From contig NZ_CP079869.1 of the NCBI RefSeq assembly GCF_025263265.1, positions 4,836,001 to 4,900,000 of the forward strand: 64,000 bases of DNA. Reading direction: 5' to 3'. Source of the stretch: Mycobacterium sp. SMC-4. GTDB taxonomy: Bacteria > Actinomycetota > Actinomycetes > Mycobacteriales > Mycobacteriaceae. Positions 45,561 through 54,253 of this stretch are shown here, one piece after another (position 1 is the stretch's first letter; each line of letters starts with the position of its first letter). A program made the translations under genes and the position numbers. Below the pieces are notes generated by a model. It was not told the origin of the DNA, did not search any database, and saw only the letters and a list, made by a program, of their open reading frames with translations.

Positions 45561-46640
45561 TCAGCCCGGCGGACCCGACGTCCTCCCCCGCACCATCTCG
45601 GTGGCCAAGGTCTGGACCTCTGGGATGCCAGACCGCGCATGCAGCAGTTCCCCTGCGCGCCTACCTTTTTCGATGCTGGGCTGTACGACGGTGGTCAAGC
45701 CGCGCCGCAGCGCCTCACGCACGCCGTCGAAGCCGGTCACCGTCATCTGGCCAGGCACGTAGATGCCGCGCGCCCGGAGATGGTCCATCGCCGAGAGCGC
45801 CAGCACATCGGCAGTGCACATCAGCGCCGTCAGGTGCGGGTTGGCCCGCAGCGCGACGTCGGCGGCTGCACCGCCCGAGGCGGCGCCGTGGTCGTAGCTC
45901 TCCACGATCGTCAGCGTCGCGGGATCCAGACCGGCGGCGGCCAGCGCATCGACCACCCCGCCGATGCGCTCACTCTGGACATGGAACTGAGGCAGCCGCA
46001 GTCGCGCCGGGTCGGCCACCACCGGTCCAGCTGCGCCGGGGGGCCGATCACGGTGCAATCGCATGGTCAGCAGCGCGATCTCGCGGTGGCCGAGATCGAG
46101 CACATGCTCGGCCAACACGCGCATCGCGGCGCGGTCGTCGATGCCGACCCGCGAGACACCCGCAACGTCCTTGGGTTGGTCGACCACGACGACCGGCAAC
46201 TGGCGCTGGAGCACCGCAGGCAGGTACGGATCGTCATCGGAGGCCGAGTACACCACGAAACCGTCCACCCCGGCGGCCAGCACCGCCGCCGAACCTTCGC
46301 TGACGCTGCGGTTCGGGCCGACCGCCACCAGCAGTAGTCCCTGTCCTACGGCTTCACAGGACTCGGCGAGTCCGGCGACGAAGTCCAAGGCCGCCGGATC
46401 GCTGAACGAGTAGTTCAGCGGTTCGGTGATCACCAGCCCCACCGCACCGGCCTTGCGCGTGCGCAGCGACCGCGCCACCGGGTCCGGACCGGGATAGCCG
46501 AGTCGCTTGGCCGTCGACAGCACGCGTTCACGAAGCTCGGCCGACAACTGGTCAGGACGGTTGTAGGCGTTCGAGACGGTGGTCCGCGAAATCTTGAGTT
46601 CGGCAGCCAGCGAAGCCAGGGTCGCCCGCCGGCGGGGCAT
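45561..46640 (-). CDS. LacI-family transcriptional regulator
   Basis: A 359-aa LacI/GalR-type regulator: helix-turn-helix TLASLAAELKISRTTVSNAYNRPDQLS, hinge LGYPGPDPVARSLRTRKAGAVGL, then a periplasmic-binding-like effector domain (AALDFVAGLAESCEAVGQ, GVDGFVVYSAS, TVTGFDG). ATG 46640 follows GAGGAG; ATG 46655 is in frame. It occupies the Rv3575c position next to the kstR region. Regulated genes are unknown. Confidence 0.86.
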   Translation of the reverse strand: MPRRRATLASLAAELKISRTTVSNAYNRPDQLSAELRERVLSTAKRLGYPGPDPVARSLRTRKAGAVGLVITEPLNYSFSDPAALDFVAGLAESCEAVGQGLLLVAVGPNRSVSEGSAAVLAAGVDGFVVYSASDDDPYLPAVLQRQLPVVVVDQPKDVAGVSRVGIDDRAAMRVLAEHVLDLGHREIALLTMRLHRDRPPGAAGPVVADPARLRLPQFHVQSERIGGVVDALAAAGLDPATLTIVESYDHGAASGGAAADVALRANPHLTALMCTADVLALSAMDHLRARGIYVPGQMTVTGFDGVREALRRGLTTVVQPSIEKGRRAGELLHARSGIPEVQTLATEMVRGRTSGPPG

Positions 46641-46699
46641 CGGACTCCTCGGCATGCTCGCCGACGTTAGTCCAACTCGTTGGCCGGTGCCCGGCGGTC

Positions 46700-47563
46700 T
46701 CAGGTGACCAGCACCCGATCCGCCGACGATCGTCCACGTTCGGCCATCCACACCACGGCCCAGACACCGCAGGCGATGGTGACGATGACGAAGCTCGGCG
46801 GCGCGTTGAACATCGCCGAGAGCATCAAGCCGACCCACACCGCCACCAGGTTGATGGCCGTCGAGATCGCGATGGCCAGCGCCGGACGCGCAGTCAGCAT
46901 GATCGCCGCCGCCGCAGGCGTCACCACCAGCGCGAAAAGCAGCAGGGTACCGACGGCTTGGACGGCCATCGTGACCGTGAGACCGAGCAGGATCATGAAC
47001 ACGATCGACAGTGCCCGCACCGGGACTCCGCGGGCGTCGGCGACCTGTGCGTTGACCGAGGTGAACAGCAGCGGCCGGTAGATCACCGCGATGCTGACCG
47101 CCAACACGATCAGTAGCGCGGCGAAGGACATGATCTGTTCGTCGGTGATGGCGAGCAGGTTGCCGAACAGGATGTTGGTCATCGTGTTCGAACCGCGGGT
47201 GGCCAGCGAGGCGAACAACAGACCCAGCGCGGTCGCCATCGCCAGGACGGTGCCGGTGGCCACTTCCCGGTCACCGGCGCGGCGGCCCAGTGCGCCGATG
47301 ACCAGCGCACCGCCGACGCAGAACACGCCCAGCCCGAGCGCCACCGGCAGGCCGAGCAGGACAGCCCCGGTGGCGCCGGGCAGGCCGATGTGTGCCAGCG
47401 CGTGCGCGGCGAACGACGTATTACGCACCACGACGAAGTAGCCGATCAGTCCGGCCGCCAGCGCGACGATGGAGCCGCCGAGCAGCGCGTTACCCATGAA
47501 GTTCGATGTCAGGATCTGCCACCAGTTGTCCTGGTAGCCCAGCGCCACCAGCGTGGTCGTCAC
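46700..47563 (-). CDS. znuB: Zinc ABC transporter permease ZnuB
   Basis: Membrane component of a ZnuABC-type importer. The 287-aa protein has eight to nine hydrophobic segments and family signatures SFAAHALAHIGLPGATGAVLLG, DREVATGTVLAMATALGLLF, LFGNLLAI and VGTLLLFALVVTPAAAA. It is the last gene of znuA-znuC-znuB with 4-bp overlap to znuC. Zinc (rather than manganese) specificity is inferred from the His-rich ZnuA and a Zur-box-like site upstream of znuA. Confidence 0.9.
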   Translation of the reverse strand: MTTTLVALGYQDNWWQILTSNFMGNALLGGSIVALAAGLIGYFVVVRNTSFAAHALAHIGLPGATGAVLLGLPVALGLGVFCVGGALVIGALGRRAGDREVATGTVLAMATALGLLFASLATRGSNTMTNILFGNLLAITDEQIMSFAALLIVLAVSIAVIYRPLLFTSVNAQVADARGVPVRALSIVFMILLGLTVTMAVQAVGTLLLFALVVTPAAAAIMLTARPALAIAISTAINLVAVWVGLMLSAMFNAPPSFVIVTIACGVWAVVWMAERGRSSADRVLVT

Positions 47564-48333
47564 GAGGGCCGCCGGACGTACAGGTCACCCTGCGGGGTGT
47601 GAACGACATCGACCTGGGTTCCGTACAGGTGGCTGAGCAGCGTGGGGTCGACCACGCCCTCGACGGAGTCGTAGTGCGCGTGCCCGTCGAGCAGATAGAT
47701 CGCCCCGGTCAAGATGGTCAGCAGCGGGTTCAGATCGTGGGCCACGAGCAGGACGGTGACGTCATAGTCGCGGTTGACGCGCTGCACCAGGGCGACGAGT
47801 TCCTGCTGACTCTTCAGGTCCAGCGATGCCAGCGGTTCGTCGAGGATGACCAACCGGGGATGGCTGACCAACGCCCCGGCCAGCGCGACTCGCTGACGCT
47901 GGCCGCCCGACAGCTGGGATAGTCGCTTGTCGGCGAACGGCGTTGCCCCGACGGCCGCGAGAGCTTCGTCGACGCGTCGGCCCTCGGATGCGGAGGTGAC
48001 GCCGAAGCCCCATCGGTGGCCGCTGAGCCCGAGCATGACCGCATCCCGTGCGCGAATCGCCTCCCCGGCGGTGGATGCGTAGTGCTGTGGTACGTAACCG
48101 ATCTGGTCGTTGGCCGAACCGGGCGGTTGGCCGAAGACCTGCACATGCCCGGTGGCACAGGGGATCAGACCGAGGACGACCTGGAGCAGGGTGGTCTTTC
48201 CGGATCCGTTGGTTCCGATGACGGCGACCACTCCGCCGGCGGGAACGTCGAACGTCGCCTCCGACCAGATGGTGTGGCCGCCGCGTACGACGCTGACGTC
48301 ACGGAACGCCAGTGCTGGCTCAGCCCCCGACAC
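47560..48333 (-). CDS. znuC: Zinc ABC transporter ATP-binding protein ZnuC
   Basis: Cytoplasmic ATPase of the importer. Walker A is GTNGSGKTT, the signature motif LSGGQRQRVALAGAL, Walker B LVILDEPLASLD and the switch His in LVAHDLNPLLTIL. GTG 48333 is favoured (GAGG 6 bp upstream; overlaps znuA by 14 bp), giving 257 aa; GTG/ATG-type starts up to 48354 are in frame. The C-terminal LYGTQVDVVHTPQGDLYV is typical for metal ABC ATPases. Confidence 0.9.
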   Translation of the reverse strand: MSGAEPALAFRDVSVVRGGHTIWSEATFDVPAGGVVAVIGTNGSGKTTLLQVVLGLIPCATGHVQVFGQPPGSANDQIGYVPQHYASTAGEAIRARDAVMLGLSGHRWGFGVTSASEGRRVDEALAAVGATPFADKRLSQLSGGQRQRVALAGALVSHPRLVILDEPLASLDLKSQQELVALVQRVNRDYDVTVLLVAHDLNPLLTILTGAIYLLDGHAHYDSVEGVVDPTLLSHLYGTQVDVVHTPQGDLYVRRPS

Positions 48334-49318
48334 CCAACGCCTCGGCAAGTGCATTGAGTTGGTTGACCTGCCAGACCTGGAACGACTCGTCGCCGGGGGG
48401 CACAGTTTCGGTGACCTCGACCACCGGCACTCCGGCAGCTTCGGCGGCGCTGCGGATCTGCTGCGGCAGCGAACCTTCGGTCTGGGTGTTGTAGATCAGC
48501 ACATCGACGCCCCGATCGCCGAGCAATCGCAGGAAGGCGTCGAGATCGGCCGGTGACGGATCGGTCTCGTTGTCCGACGCGGTTTGGTAGCCCGGCGGAG
48601 TCCGGTTCTGCAGTCCGACCGCGGCTGCCATGTCGTCGAATACGCTCTCGGTGGCGGCGTAGGTTTTGCCGGAAGCGCTGGTCTTGATCGATTCGATGGC
48701 CGCGTCGTAGTCGGACAGTGACTGCCCGAACTCCGAGCGTCGCTCGGCGAAGTAGTCCGCGGCTTCGGGAGACAGCTTTTCCATCTCGGTGGTGACGGCA
48801 TCGGCGACGGCGGTCACCGCGCTGGGGTTGTACCAGATGTGGGGGTTGGGTTCGCCGGCGTGGTCATGGTCATGGTCATGGTCATGGTCATGGTCATGGG
48901 CGGGGTCCTCGCCTCCGCTGACCTGCAATGCATTGACCACCGGAGCGTCGGGCGCCGAGGTGGCGGCCAGCTTGACCGCCCACTCGTCGTAGTGGCCTCC
49001 GTTGAGAACGACCAGCTCTGCGGCGTCGAACAGTGCCGCGTCCCTGGGTGCCGGTTCGAAGTCGTGCGGATCGATGGCCGAGCTCGCCACGATGGTGGTG
49101 ACCTGCGCGCACTGCCCGCCGAGCTGGGTGACGATGTCGCCCCACTGATCCACGCTGACCACGACCTTGACCGGCGCAGCCGGACAGTCCTCGCCGCCGT
49201 TTCCGGCGCCCGGGGTGGGCGCGGCCGCGTCGTTGTTGCTCGCGCACGAGGCCAGCGCGATCGGAACGGTCAGGAGCAGACCGGCGGCGAGCGGACGGAG
49301 ACGCGCGGGAGTGGACAT
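48320..49318 (-). CDS. znuA: Zinc-binding lipoprotein ZnuA with His-Asp loop
   Basis: Cluster A-I solute-binding lipoprotein capturing Zn(II) outside the membrane. ATG 49318 gives 332 aa with a lipobox ending LASC at about residue 25. Metal-site segments are IDPHDFEPAPRDA (first His), the NPHIWYNPSAV His and the C-terminal DVLIYNTQTEG. Between them a loop of alternating His and Asp (HDHDHDHDHDHDH) marks zinc rather than manganese binding. It is first in znuACB and diverges from a COG0523 GTPase across a Zur-box-like site. Confidence 0.93.
   Translation of the reverse strand: MSTPARLRPLAAGLLLTVPIALASCASNNDAAAPTPGAGNGGEDCPAAPVKVVVSVDQWGDIVTQLGGQCAQVTTIVASSAIDPHDFEPAPRDAALFDAAELVVLNGGHYDEWAVKLAATSAPDAPVVNALQVSGGEDPAHDHDHDHDHDHDHAGEPNPHIWYNPSAVTAVADAVTTEMEKLSPEAADYFAERRSEFGQSLSDYDAAIESIKTSASGKTYAATESVFDDMAAAVGLQNRTPPGYQTASDNETDPSPADLDAFLRLLGDRGVDVLIYNTQTEGSLPQQIRSAAEAAGVPVVEVTETVPPGDESFQVWQVNQLNALAEALGVGG
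48861..48898. repeat. Hexanucleotide array (TGGTCA)6 in znuA
   Basis: Six perfect TGGTCA units encode the His-Asp loop of ZnuA on the minus strand. Change in unit number would lengthen or shorten the loop by whole His-Asp pairs without shifting the frame. Confidence 0.9.
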
Positions 49319-49375
49319 CACCCGGTAACGATAACCGTTTGCAGTACTCCGGGACACCCGACGGGCAAACCCTTA

Positions 49376-49395
49376 TTGAAAATGATTATCATTAA
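49376..49395. promoter_or_regulatory. Zur-box-like operator, znuA/COG0523 GTPase
   Basis: TTGAAAATGATTATCATTAA contains the perfect palindrome AATGATTATCATT (49381-49393), the shape of Fur/Zur operators. It lies between divergent znuA and the GTPase, ending 3 bp before the GTPase ATG. Two similar 20-mers occur at 53706 and 58449. Confidence 0.85.
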
Positions 49396-49398
49396 CGC

Positions 49399-50544
49399 AT
49401 GACAACTTCAGCTCCACTGCTTCCCGTCACCGTTTTGTCCGGGTTCCTCGGTGCCGGCAAGACCACCCTGCTCAATCACATCCTTGCCAATCGGGAGGGC
49501 CGCCGGGTCGCCGTGATCGTCAACGACATGAGCGAGGTGAACATCGACGCCGCGCTCGTCGCCGGACAAGGTCACCTCGACCGCACCCAGGAGAAGCTCG
49601 TCGAACTGACCAACGGGTGCATCTGCTGCACGCTGCGAGAGGATCTGATCGAAGCAGTGGGCGCACTTGCCCGCCAGCAGCGGTTCGACCAGCTCGTCAT
49701 CGAATCGACCGGAATCTCCGAACCCATGCCGGTGGCCGCCACGTTCAGCTGGGAGTTCGAGGACGGCTCCAGCCTCGGCCAACTCGCACGACTGGACACC
49801 CTGGTCACCGTGGTCGACGCGTCGACATTCCTGACCGAGATCGCCCGTGGGGAGGCTCTGGCCGACCGCCAGATGGGCGCCGGCGACGATGACGCACGCA
49901 GTATCGCCGACCTGCTCGTCGACCAGGTCGAGTTCGCCGACGTAATCCTGCTCAACAAGACCGACCTGGTTGCCGAATCCACCCTGCACACCGTGGAAAC
50001 CCTGGTGCGCCGGCTCAACCCGAGGGCCAAGTTGATCCGCACCGACCACGGCATCGTCGAGATCGGCGAAGTGCTCGACACCGGACTCTTCGACCCGATC
50101 GCCGCAGCCGAGGCGCCCGGGTGGGACGAGGAGATCGCCGATGGCCACACTCCCGAGACCGAGGAGTACGGCATCAGCTCCATGACCTTCCGGTCAGACC
50201 GGCCGTTCCATCCGCAGCGGCTGGCCGAAGCCCTCGGCAACACCACACGGGTGCTGCGCAGCAAGGGGTTCTGCTGGATCGCGAGCCGACCGTCCATCGC
50301 CGCAATATGGTCGCAGGCAGGCCCGAACCTGACGATCGAGCCGGCCCAGTACTGGTCGAGCACCGAGATCCCGCCGGGGCAGGAGATCGTCCTGATCGGC
50401 GTGAAGCTCGATCGCGAACGGGTGCAGCAGTTGTTCAGCGCCGCGCTGCTCACCGACACCGAGATGGCCGAGGGCGAACAGGCCTGGATGGCCTACCCCG
50501 ATCCGCTTCCGGCGTGGGGCATCACCCACAGTCACGCGCACTGA
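49399..50544 (+). CDS. COG0523 (CobW/ZNG1-type) metal-chaperone GTPase 1
   Basis: G3E GTPase of the zinc-linked COG0523 family, which in other organisms allocates zinc to client enzymes during starvation. The 381-aa protein has Walker [15 protein letters not shown], the metal motif NGCICC, the specificity motif LNKTDLV, and a C-terminal CobW domain. The short tail ends ITHSHAH, a further possible metal ligand cluster. Its start codon is 3 bp after the Zur-box-like site, so zinc repression is likely. It overlaps the convergent WD40 gene by 23 bp. Confidence 0.9.
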   Translation: MTTSAPLLPVTVLSGFLGAGKTTLLNHILANREGRRVAVIVNDMSEVNIDAALVAGQGHLDRTQEKLVELTNGCICCTLREDLIEAVGALARQQRFDQLVIESTGISEPMPVAATFSWEFEDGSSLGQLARLDTLVTVVDASTFLTEIARGEALADRQMGAGDDDARSIADLLVDQVEFADVILLNKTDLVAESTLHTVETLVRRLNPRAKLIRTDHGIVEIGEVLDTGLFDPIAAAEAPGWDEEIADGHTPETEEYGISSMTFRSDRPFHPQRLAEALGNTTRVLRSKGFCWIASRPSIAAIWSQAGPNLTIEPAQYWSSTEIPPGQEIVLIGVKLDRERVQQLFSAALLTDTEMAEGEQAWMAYPDPLPAWGITHSHAH

Positions 50545-51538
50545 GGAGGTGCGCAGCCACCGAGCCGTCCGACCACCCCGCGACGAATTCGTCGCGGGAC
50601 ACCCAGCACACCGATGTGGCCGGTGCGTCACGACGCAGCACACAGCGGGCCGGATGCGGTCGGCCCGGGGTTGCCAACCGTGGTTGCCACACTGCCACGG
50701 TGCCGTCACCTGAAGCCGCCGCCAGCAGCTTTCCGTCCGGTGACCAGCAGACCACGGTCACGATCTGGTCGGCAGCGGCCAGAATCCTGGGTGTGCTCCC
50801 CCGCGGCCCGGTGCCGCCGAAATCCCAGACGGTGACGTTACTTCCGCCACCCGAAGCGAGGAAACGCGAGTCGGGCGAGAACGCCAGCGTCGAGATCTTG
50901 GTGGGGTAGCCCGACATCGCGAGCTCGCTGCCGCTCTTGCCCACCCGCCACACGTGCAGGGTGGCGTCCTGATTTCCGCTGGCCGCCCAGCGCCGGTCGG
51001 GGCTGATCGACAGTGCCAGCAATGACCCGGTGAACGGTAGGACATCGTGCCCGGCGTCTGCGGAGATGTGATGCACATGGATTCCGCCGTAGGCCGAAGA
51101 CGCCACGCGGCGCTTGATCCAGGCCACACCGGTGACCGTGCTGTCGCGCTCGCGCCGAAAGTACTCGGCGCCGTCCCGGTCGGCCACGACGGTCGCGCGC
51201 CCCACCCCGGCCGCAAGTCGAGCGCCGTCGAAGCTCCATGCCAGCGATGAGCACCAGCCGCCCTCGACCGACCCGACCGGCACGCCGTCGGCGTCAAAGA
51301 GGGTGCATCCATCCATCGAGCCGACAGCGATGCGATCCCCGGCCGGTGACCACGCCACGGTCAGAGCGCCGGCCGATGCCTGCACCCGGTGCAGCACCGT
51401 GCCGTCGGTATCGAGCAACGACAACGACCCTTCCGCGCCGACTGCCGCGATGCGGCCGCCGGGGCCTGCGGCAACGCCGACGACGGCGTCGTCGACGTCC
51501 GTGCGCCATCGGCTGGATCCAGCGACCACAGCGGTCAT
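50522..51538 (-). CDS. WD40 beta-propeller protein
   Basis: A 338-aa protein made of degenerate WD40 repeats about 40 residues apart, seen in [68 protein letters not shown] and [24 protein letters not shown]. No signal peptide is evident, so it is probably cytoplasmic. ATG 51538 overlaps the COG0523-2 stop as ATGA. It ends the operon SDR-small protein-COG0523 GTPase-WD40 downstream of a Zur-box-like site. A scaffold or client-recognition role with the GTPase is a guess from context. Confidence 0.85.
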   Translation of the reverse strand: MTAVVAGSSRWRTDVDDAVVGVAAGPGGRIAAVGAEGSLSLLDTDGTVLHRVQASAGALTVAWSPAGDRIAVGSMDGCTLFDADGVPVGSVEGGWCSSLAWSFDGARLAAGVGRATVVADRDGAEYFRRERDSTVTGVAWIKRRVASSAYGGIHVHHISADAGHDVLPFTGSLLALSISPDRRWAASGNQDATLHVWRVGKSGSELAMSGYPTKISTLAFSPDSRFLASGGGSNVTVWDFGGTGPRGSTPRILAAADQIVTVVCWSPDGKLLAAASGDGTVAVWQPRLATPGRPHPARCVLRRDAPATSVCWVSRDEFVAGWSDGSVAAHLLSARDCG

Positions 51539-52530
51539 GCAGACACCAAGGTGTCCCGAAACGCCGACTCGAGTTCTTCCCGGTCGAGATTGCGTCCGAT
51601 GAACACCAAACGGTTGCTCCGAGATTCGCCGTCGGCCCACGGTCGCCCCTCCGCGCCGTCGAAGAGCATGTGGACACCCTGGAACACGTACTGCCGCGAC
51701 TGTCCTGCCAAGGCCAAGATGCCCTTGCTGCGGAAGATGTCGACGCCCTTGGTCGACAGCAGCTCACCGAGCCAGCTGTTGAGCTTCTCCACGTCGACCT
51801 CACCATCGATCTGGAATCCGACCGAACCCACGGTCTGATCGTGCTGGTGGTCGTCCTGCTCGAGGAAGGCCGGATCCTCGGCGAGCACCCGTTGGAGGTC
51901 GAAGGCGCCGATGTCGAGGATGTAGCCGAGATCGACCTTGGCGTTCTGCGTCCGCACCACTTGCGCACCGTGGTTGATGCTGCGGAGTCGTTGCTCGACG
52001 GCGCCCACCTGCTCGTCGTCGACAAGGTCGATCTTGTTCAGAATCATTCGGTCGGCGAAGGCCACCTGCTCGACCGCCTCGTTCTCCACTCCTTCAGGCT
52101 TGACCTCGTCGAGGTGATGGAGCACATGGGCGGCGTCGATGACGGTGACAATCGCGTCCAGCCGGAGTTGCTCCCGGATCTCGTCGTCGACGAAGAAGGT
52201 CTGCGCGACCGGGGCCGGGTCGGCCAGACCTGTCGTCTCGATCAATATCTGATCGAACTTGTCGCGTCGACGCATCAACGCCCCGAGGATGCGGATCAGG
52301 TCACCGCGCACGGTGCAGCAGATGCACCCATTGTTCATCTCGAAGATTTCCTCTTCGGCATCCAGCACCAGCGCGTCGTCGATGCCGACTTCACCGAATT
52401 CGTTCTCTATCACCGCGATTCGACGACCATGGTTCTCGGTCAGGATGCGGTTCACCAGTGTCGTCTTGCCGGATCCGAGGAATCCGGTGATCACGGTGAC
52501 CGGTACCCGTGAATCAGTCGTGGTCGTCAT
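51535..52530 (-). CDS. COG0523 (CobW/ZNG1-type) metal-chaperone GTPase 2
   Basis: Second COG0523 GTPase in the island, 331 aa, of a different subgroup. Motifs are Walker [33 protein letters not shown] and [10 protein letters not shown]; the HQHD segment near residue 230 may bind metal. ATG 52530 follows AAAGGA. It overlaps both neighbours by 4-17 bp, so it is co-expressed with the small Cys protein, SDR and WD40 protein. It probably delivers zinc (or another metal) to a client during zinc limitation. Confidence 0.9.
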   Translation of the reverse strand: MTTTTDSRVPVTVITGFLGSGKTTLVNRILTENHGRRIAVIENEFGEVGIDDALVLDAEEEIFEMNNGCICCTVRGDLIRILGALMRRRDKFDQILIETTGLADPAPVAQTFFVDDEIREQLRLDAIVTVIDAAHVLHHLDEVKPEGVENEAVEQVAFADRMILNKIDLVDDEQVGAVEQRLRSINHGAQVVRTQNAKVDLGYILDIGAFDLQRVLAEDPAFLEQDDHQHDQTVGSVGFQIDGEVDVEKLNSWLGELLSTKGVDIFRSKGILALAGQSRQYVFQGVHMLFDGAEGRPWADGESRSNRLVFIGRNLDREELESAFRDTLVSA

Positions 52531-52816
52531 GTTCGCGTCCTTTCGGGTGTGCAGCGAGTACCTCACGCAACTGCGCTACTGTCACATCGGTGCTGGCGCA
52601 GGCGAATTTCCAGCTGCGCCGGGGGTTGCCGAGCACAGCGATCACCGTCTCCACGGGTGGACAATCGGGCTCGACGCACGCCAGCTGCTGGACGATCACC
52701 GTCACGTCGTCGTCGAGACCGAGTTCCTCACGGACCACGCCCTTGAGCAGACCCACGTGGGGGCTTGCGCCGGGCGGCGACGGCGCGACACCGCCGACGT
52801 TGACGAATGCGTTCAT
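52514..52816 (-). CDS. Small protein of unknown function with Cys motif and acidic-His tail
   Basis: A 100-aa protein not assigned to a family. It has a central [15 protein letters not shown] segment (two Cys in a CxxxxC spacing), one more Cys, and ends in HDDHD. The sequence [23 protein letters not shown] is plausible for a small globular domain. It overlaps the SDR stop by 4 bp (ATGA) and the GTPase start by 17 bp, so coupling is strong. A partner or target of the GTPase is possible; nothing shows the activity. Confidence 0.75.
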   Translation of the reverse strand: MNAFVNVGGVAPSPPGASPHVGLLKGVVREELGLDDDVTVIVQQLACVEPDCPPVETVIAVLGNPRRSWKFACASTDVTVAQLREVLAAHPKGREHDDHD

Positions 52817-53679
52817 GAAAGCCCGAGCTTCAGGGATGCGCCGCCGTCGACGAACAATTGCTGGCCCGTCACGTAGCGCGCGTCGTCGGATGCCAGATAC
52901 ACCACGGCGTGGGAGATGTCAGAGGCCTCGATATACGGGATCGGCATGGCCTGCACGACCGGAAAGATCTCCTCGGCATCTGCGCGGGTCGGTTCGGCGA
53001 GATCGGGACGGAACATGCGATACATCTCCGCGTTGTGCAGCATGTCGGTGTCGACACTGGTCGGGTGTATCGCGTTGATCCGAATACTGGCCGGCCCCAA
53101 CGTCAAGGCCAGCGAACGGGTGTAGTCGCGGAGCATCTTCTTCGCCAGCCCATAGCCGTCGCCGCCTGGGCCGGGCAATCCGCCCTGGCCCCCGACACCG
53201 CCGGCTTGGGGCACCAAACCGGCAACCGAACCGGTGATGACGACCGACCCGCCTGCGGCGAGGTGGGGTATCGCGACGTGGACGGTGTTGACGACGCCGA
53301 CGAAGTTGACGTCGAAGGCGTCGACGAAGCCCTGGGCCGGGACCGCGTTGCCCAGTGGACAGATGCCCGCGTTGGCCACCACGACGTGCAGCCCGCCCAA
53401 TTCGGCGACCCCGGAATCGAGCAACTGCTTCAACGCTGTCCGATCACGCACGTCGGCCAGGCCGGTGACCACGCGCCGGCCGGCCTTCTCCACCAGTCGT
53501 GCGGTCTCGTCGAGGTCGGCTTGGCGCGCAAGTGGGTACGAGTTGGTCGCGATATCCTCGTCGATGTCGACGAGGATGAGGTCGGCACCCTCGTCGGCCA
53601 GGTGGACCGCATGGCTACGACCCTGGCCCCGGCCAGCTCCGGTGATCAAGGCAACCTTGCCCGCCAAACGACCCATCAC
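52813..53679 (-). CDS. Mycofactocin-type SDR oxidoreductase
   Basis: A 288-aa short-chain dehydrogenase of the group with an insertion and tightly held NAD(H), thought to pass electrons to mycofactocin. Motifs are TGAGRGQGRSHAVHLADEGAD, VVANAGIC, TGSVAGLVPQ, GYGLAKKMLRDYTRSLA and the extended RPDLAEPTRADAEEIF segment typical of that group. ATG 53679 or 53676. First gene of an operon leading to a COG0523 GTPase and preceded by a Zur-box-like site 27 bp upstream. SDRs need no zinc, so it may stand in for a zinc alcohol dehydrogenase (inference). Confidence 0.87.
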   Translation of the reverse strand: MMGRLAGKVALITGAGRGQGRSHAVHLADEGADLILVDIDEDIATNSYPLARQADLDETARLVEKAGRRVVTGLADVRDRTALKQLLDSGVAELGGLHVVVANAGICPLGNAVPAQGFVDAFDVNFVGVVNTVHVAIPHLAAGGSVVITGSVAGLVPQAGGVGGQGGLPGPGGDGYGLAKKMLRDYTRSLALTLGPASIRINAIHPTSVDTDMLHNAEMYRMFRPDLAEPTRADAEEIFPVVQAMPIPYIEASDISHAVVYLASDDARYVTGQQLFVDGGASLKLGLS

Positions 53680-53705
53680 ATTCCTCCTCTACCGCGCACG
53701 GCTTG

Positions 53706-53725
53706 TTGAAAACGATTTCTATTAA
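53706..53725. promoter_or_regulatory. Zur-box-like operator, SDR operon / small Cys protein
   Basis: TTGAAAACGATTTCTATTAA differs from the znuA site only in its centre and keeps the TTGAAAA and ATTAA ends. It lies between the divergent SDR operon (start 53679) and the gene at 53784. Confidence 0.7.
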
Positions 53726-53783
53726 CTGTACCGTGGAATATGCGTGACGAGAACCTTTGCCCACGAACAGGATGCGCACGCCG

Positions 53784-54176
53784 ATGAGCGACCGACCCAC
53801 CGCAGAACACGAATTCACCCGGCGGCCTTTCACCGTGGCAGTCTGCGGAGGCTGCGACCGCGACCCCGCACTGATGTCGCAGCTGCGCGCTGTCGTCAAA
53901 CGCTGCACACACGGAGTCCTGGTGGAAACGCATTGCCTTCTCGGCAAGTTCGCGTGCACGACCCTGGCACCGATGCGCGGAGCGATACTGCTCCTGCAAC
54001 CGTGCAATTTCGAACGGGTACCCATCGCATCGGTGCAATGGATCGGGCCGGTCCGCACTGACCTTGACGCACAACTCGCCTGTGCGTGGATTGCCGCCGG
54101 CGTATGGGACGGTCAACTCCTGCCCAGACATCTGCGGGCTGAGCTCAACGTGGCCGCCCTGGCCCGCAACAACTGA
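53784..54176 (+). CDS. Small Cys-rich protein of unknown function
   Basis: About 130 aa from ATG 53784 (ATG 53772 and TTG 53757 are in frame and the start is uncertain). It contains VCGGCDRDP (CxxC), then Cys in VKRC, ETHC, FAC and QPC, a pattern like thioredoxin-fold [2Fe-2S] ferredoxins or a zinc-binding site. No family is claimed. It diverges from the SDR operon across a Zur-box-like site and is followed by a strong hairpin, so it looks like a single-gene unit controlled by zinc. Confidence 0.7.
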   Translation: MSDRPTAEHEFTRRPFTVAVCGGCDRDPALMSQLRAVVKRCTHGVLVETHCLLGKFACTTLAPMRGAILLLQPCNFERVPIASVQWIGPVRTDLDAQLACAWIAAGVWDGQLLPRHLRAELNVAALARNN

Positions 54177-54191
54177 CCACACCACCAAACG

Positions 54192-54234
54192 CCTCGCGTC
54201 CGCCGGGTTGTGTCAATTCCCGACGGACGCGAGG
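54192..54234. terminator. Bidirectional hairpin terminator
   Basis: An 11-bp perfect stem (CCTCGCGTCCG at 54192-54202 with CGGACGCGAGG at 54224-54234), extended after one mismatch by CGGG/CCCG, lies between two converging genes. There is no long U run, as usual in mycobacteria. Confidence 0.8.
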
Positions 54235-54253
54235 ACGATCACGCTCAGTGGTA

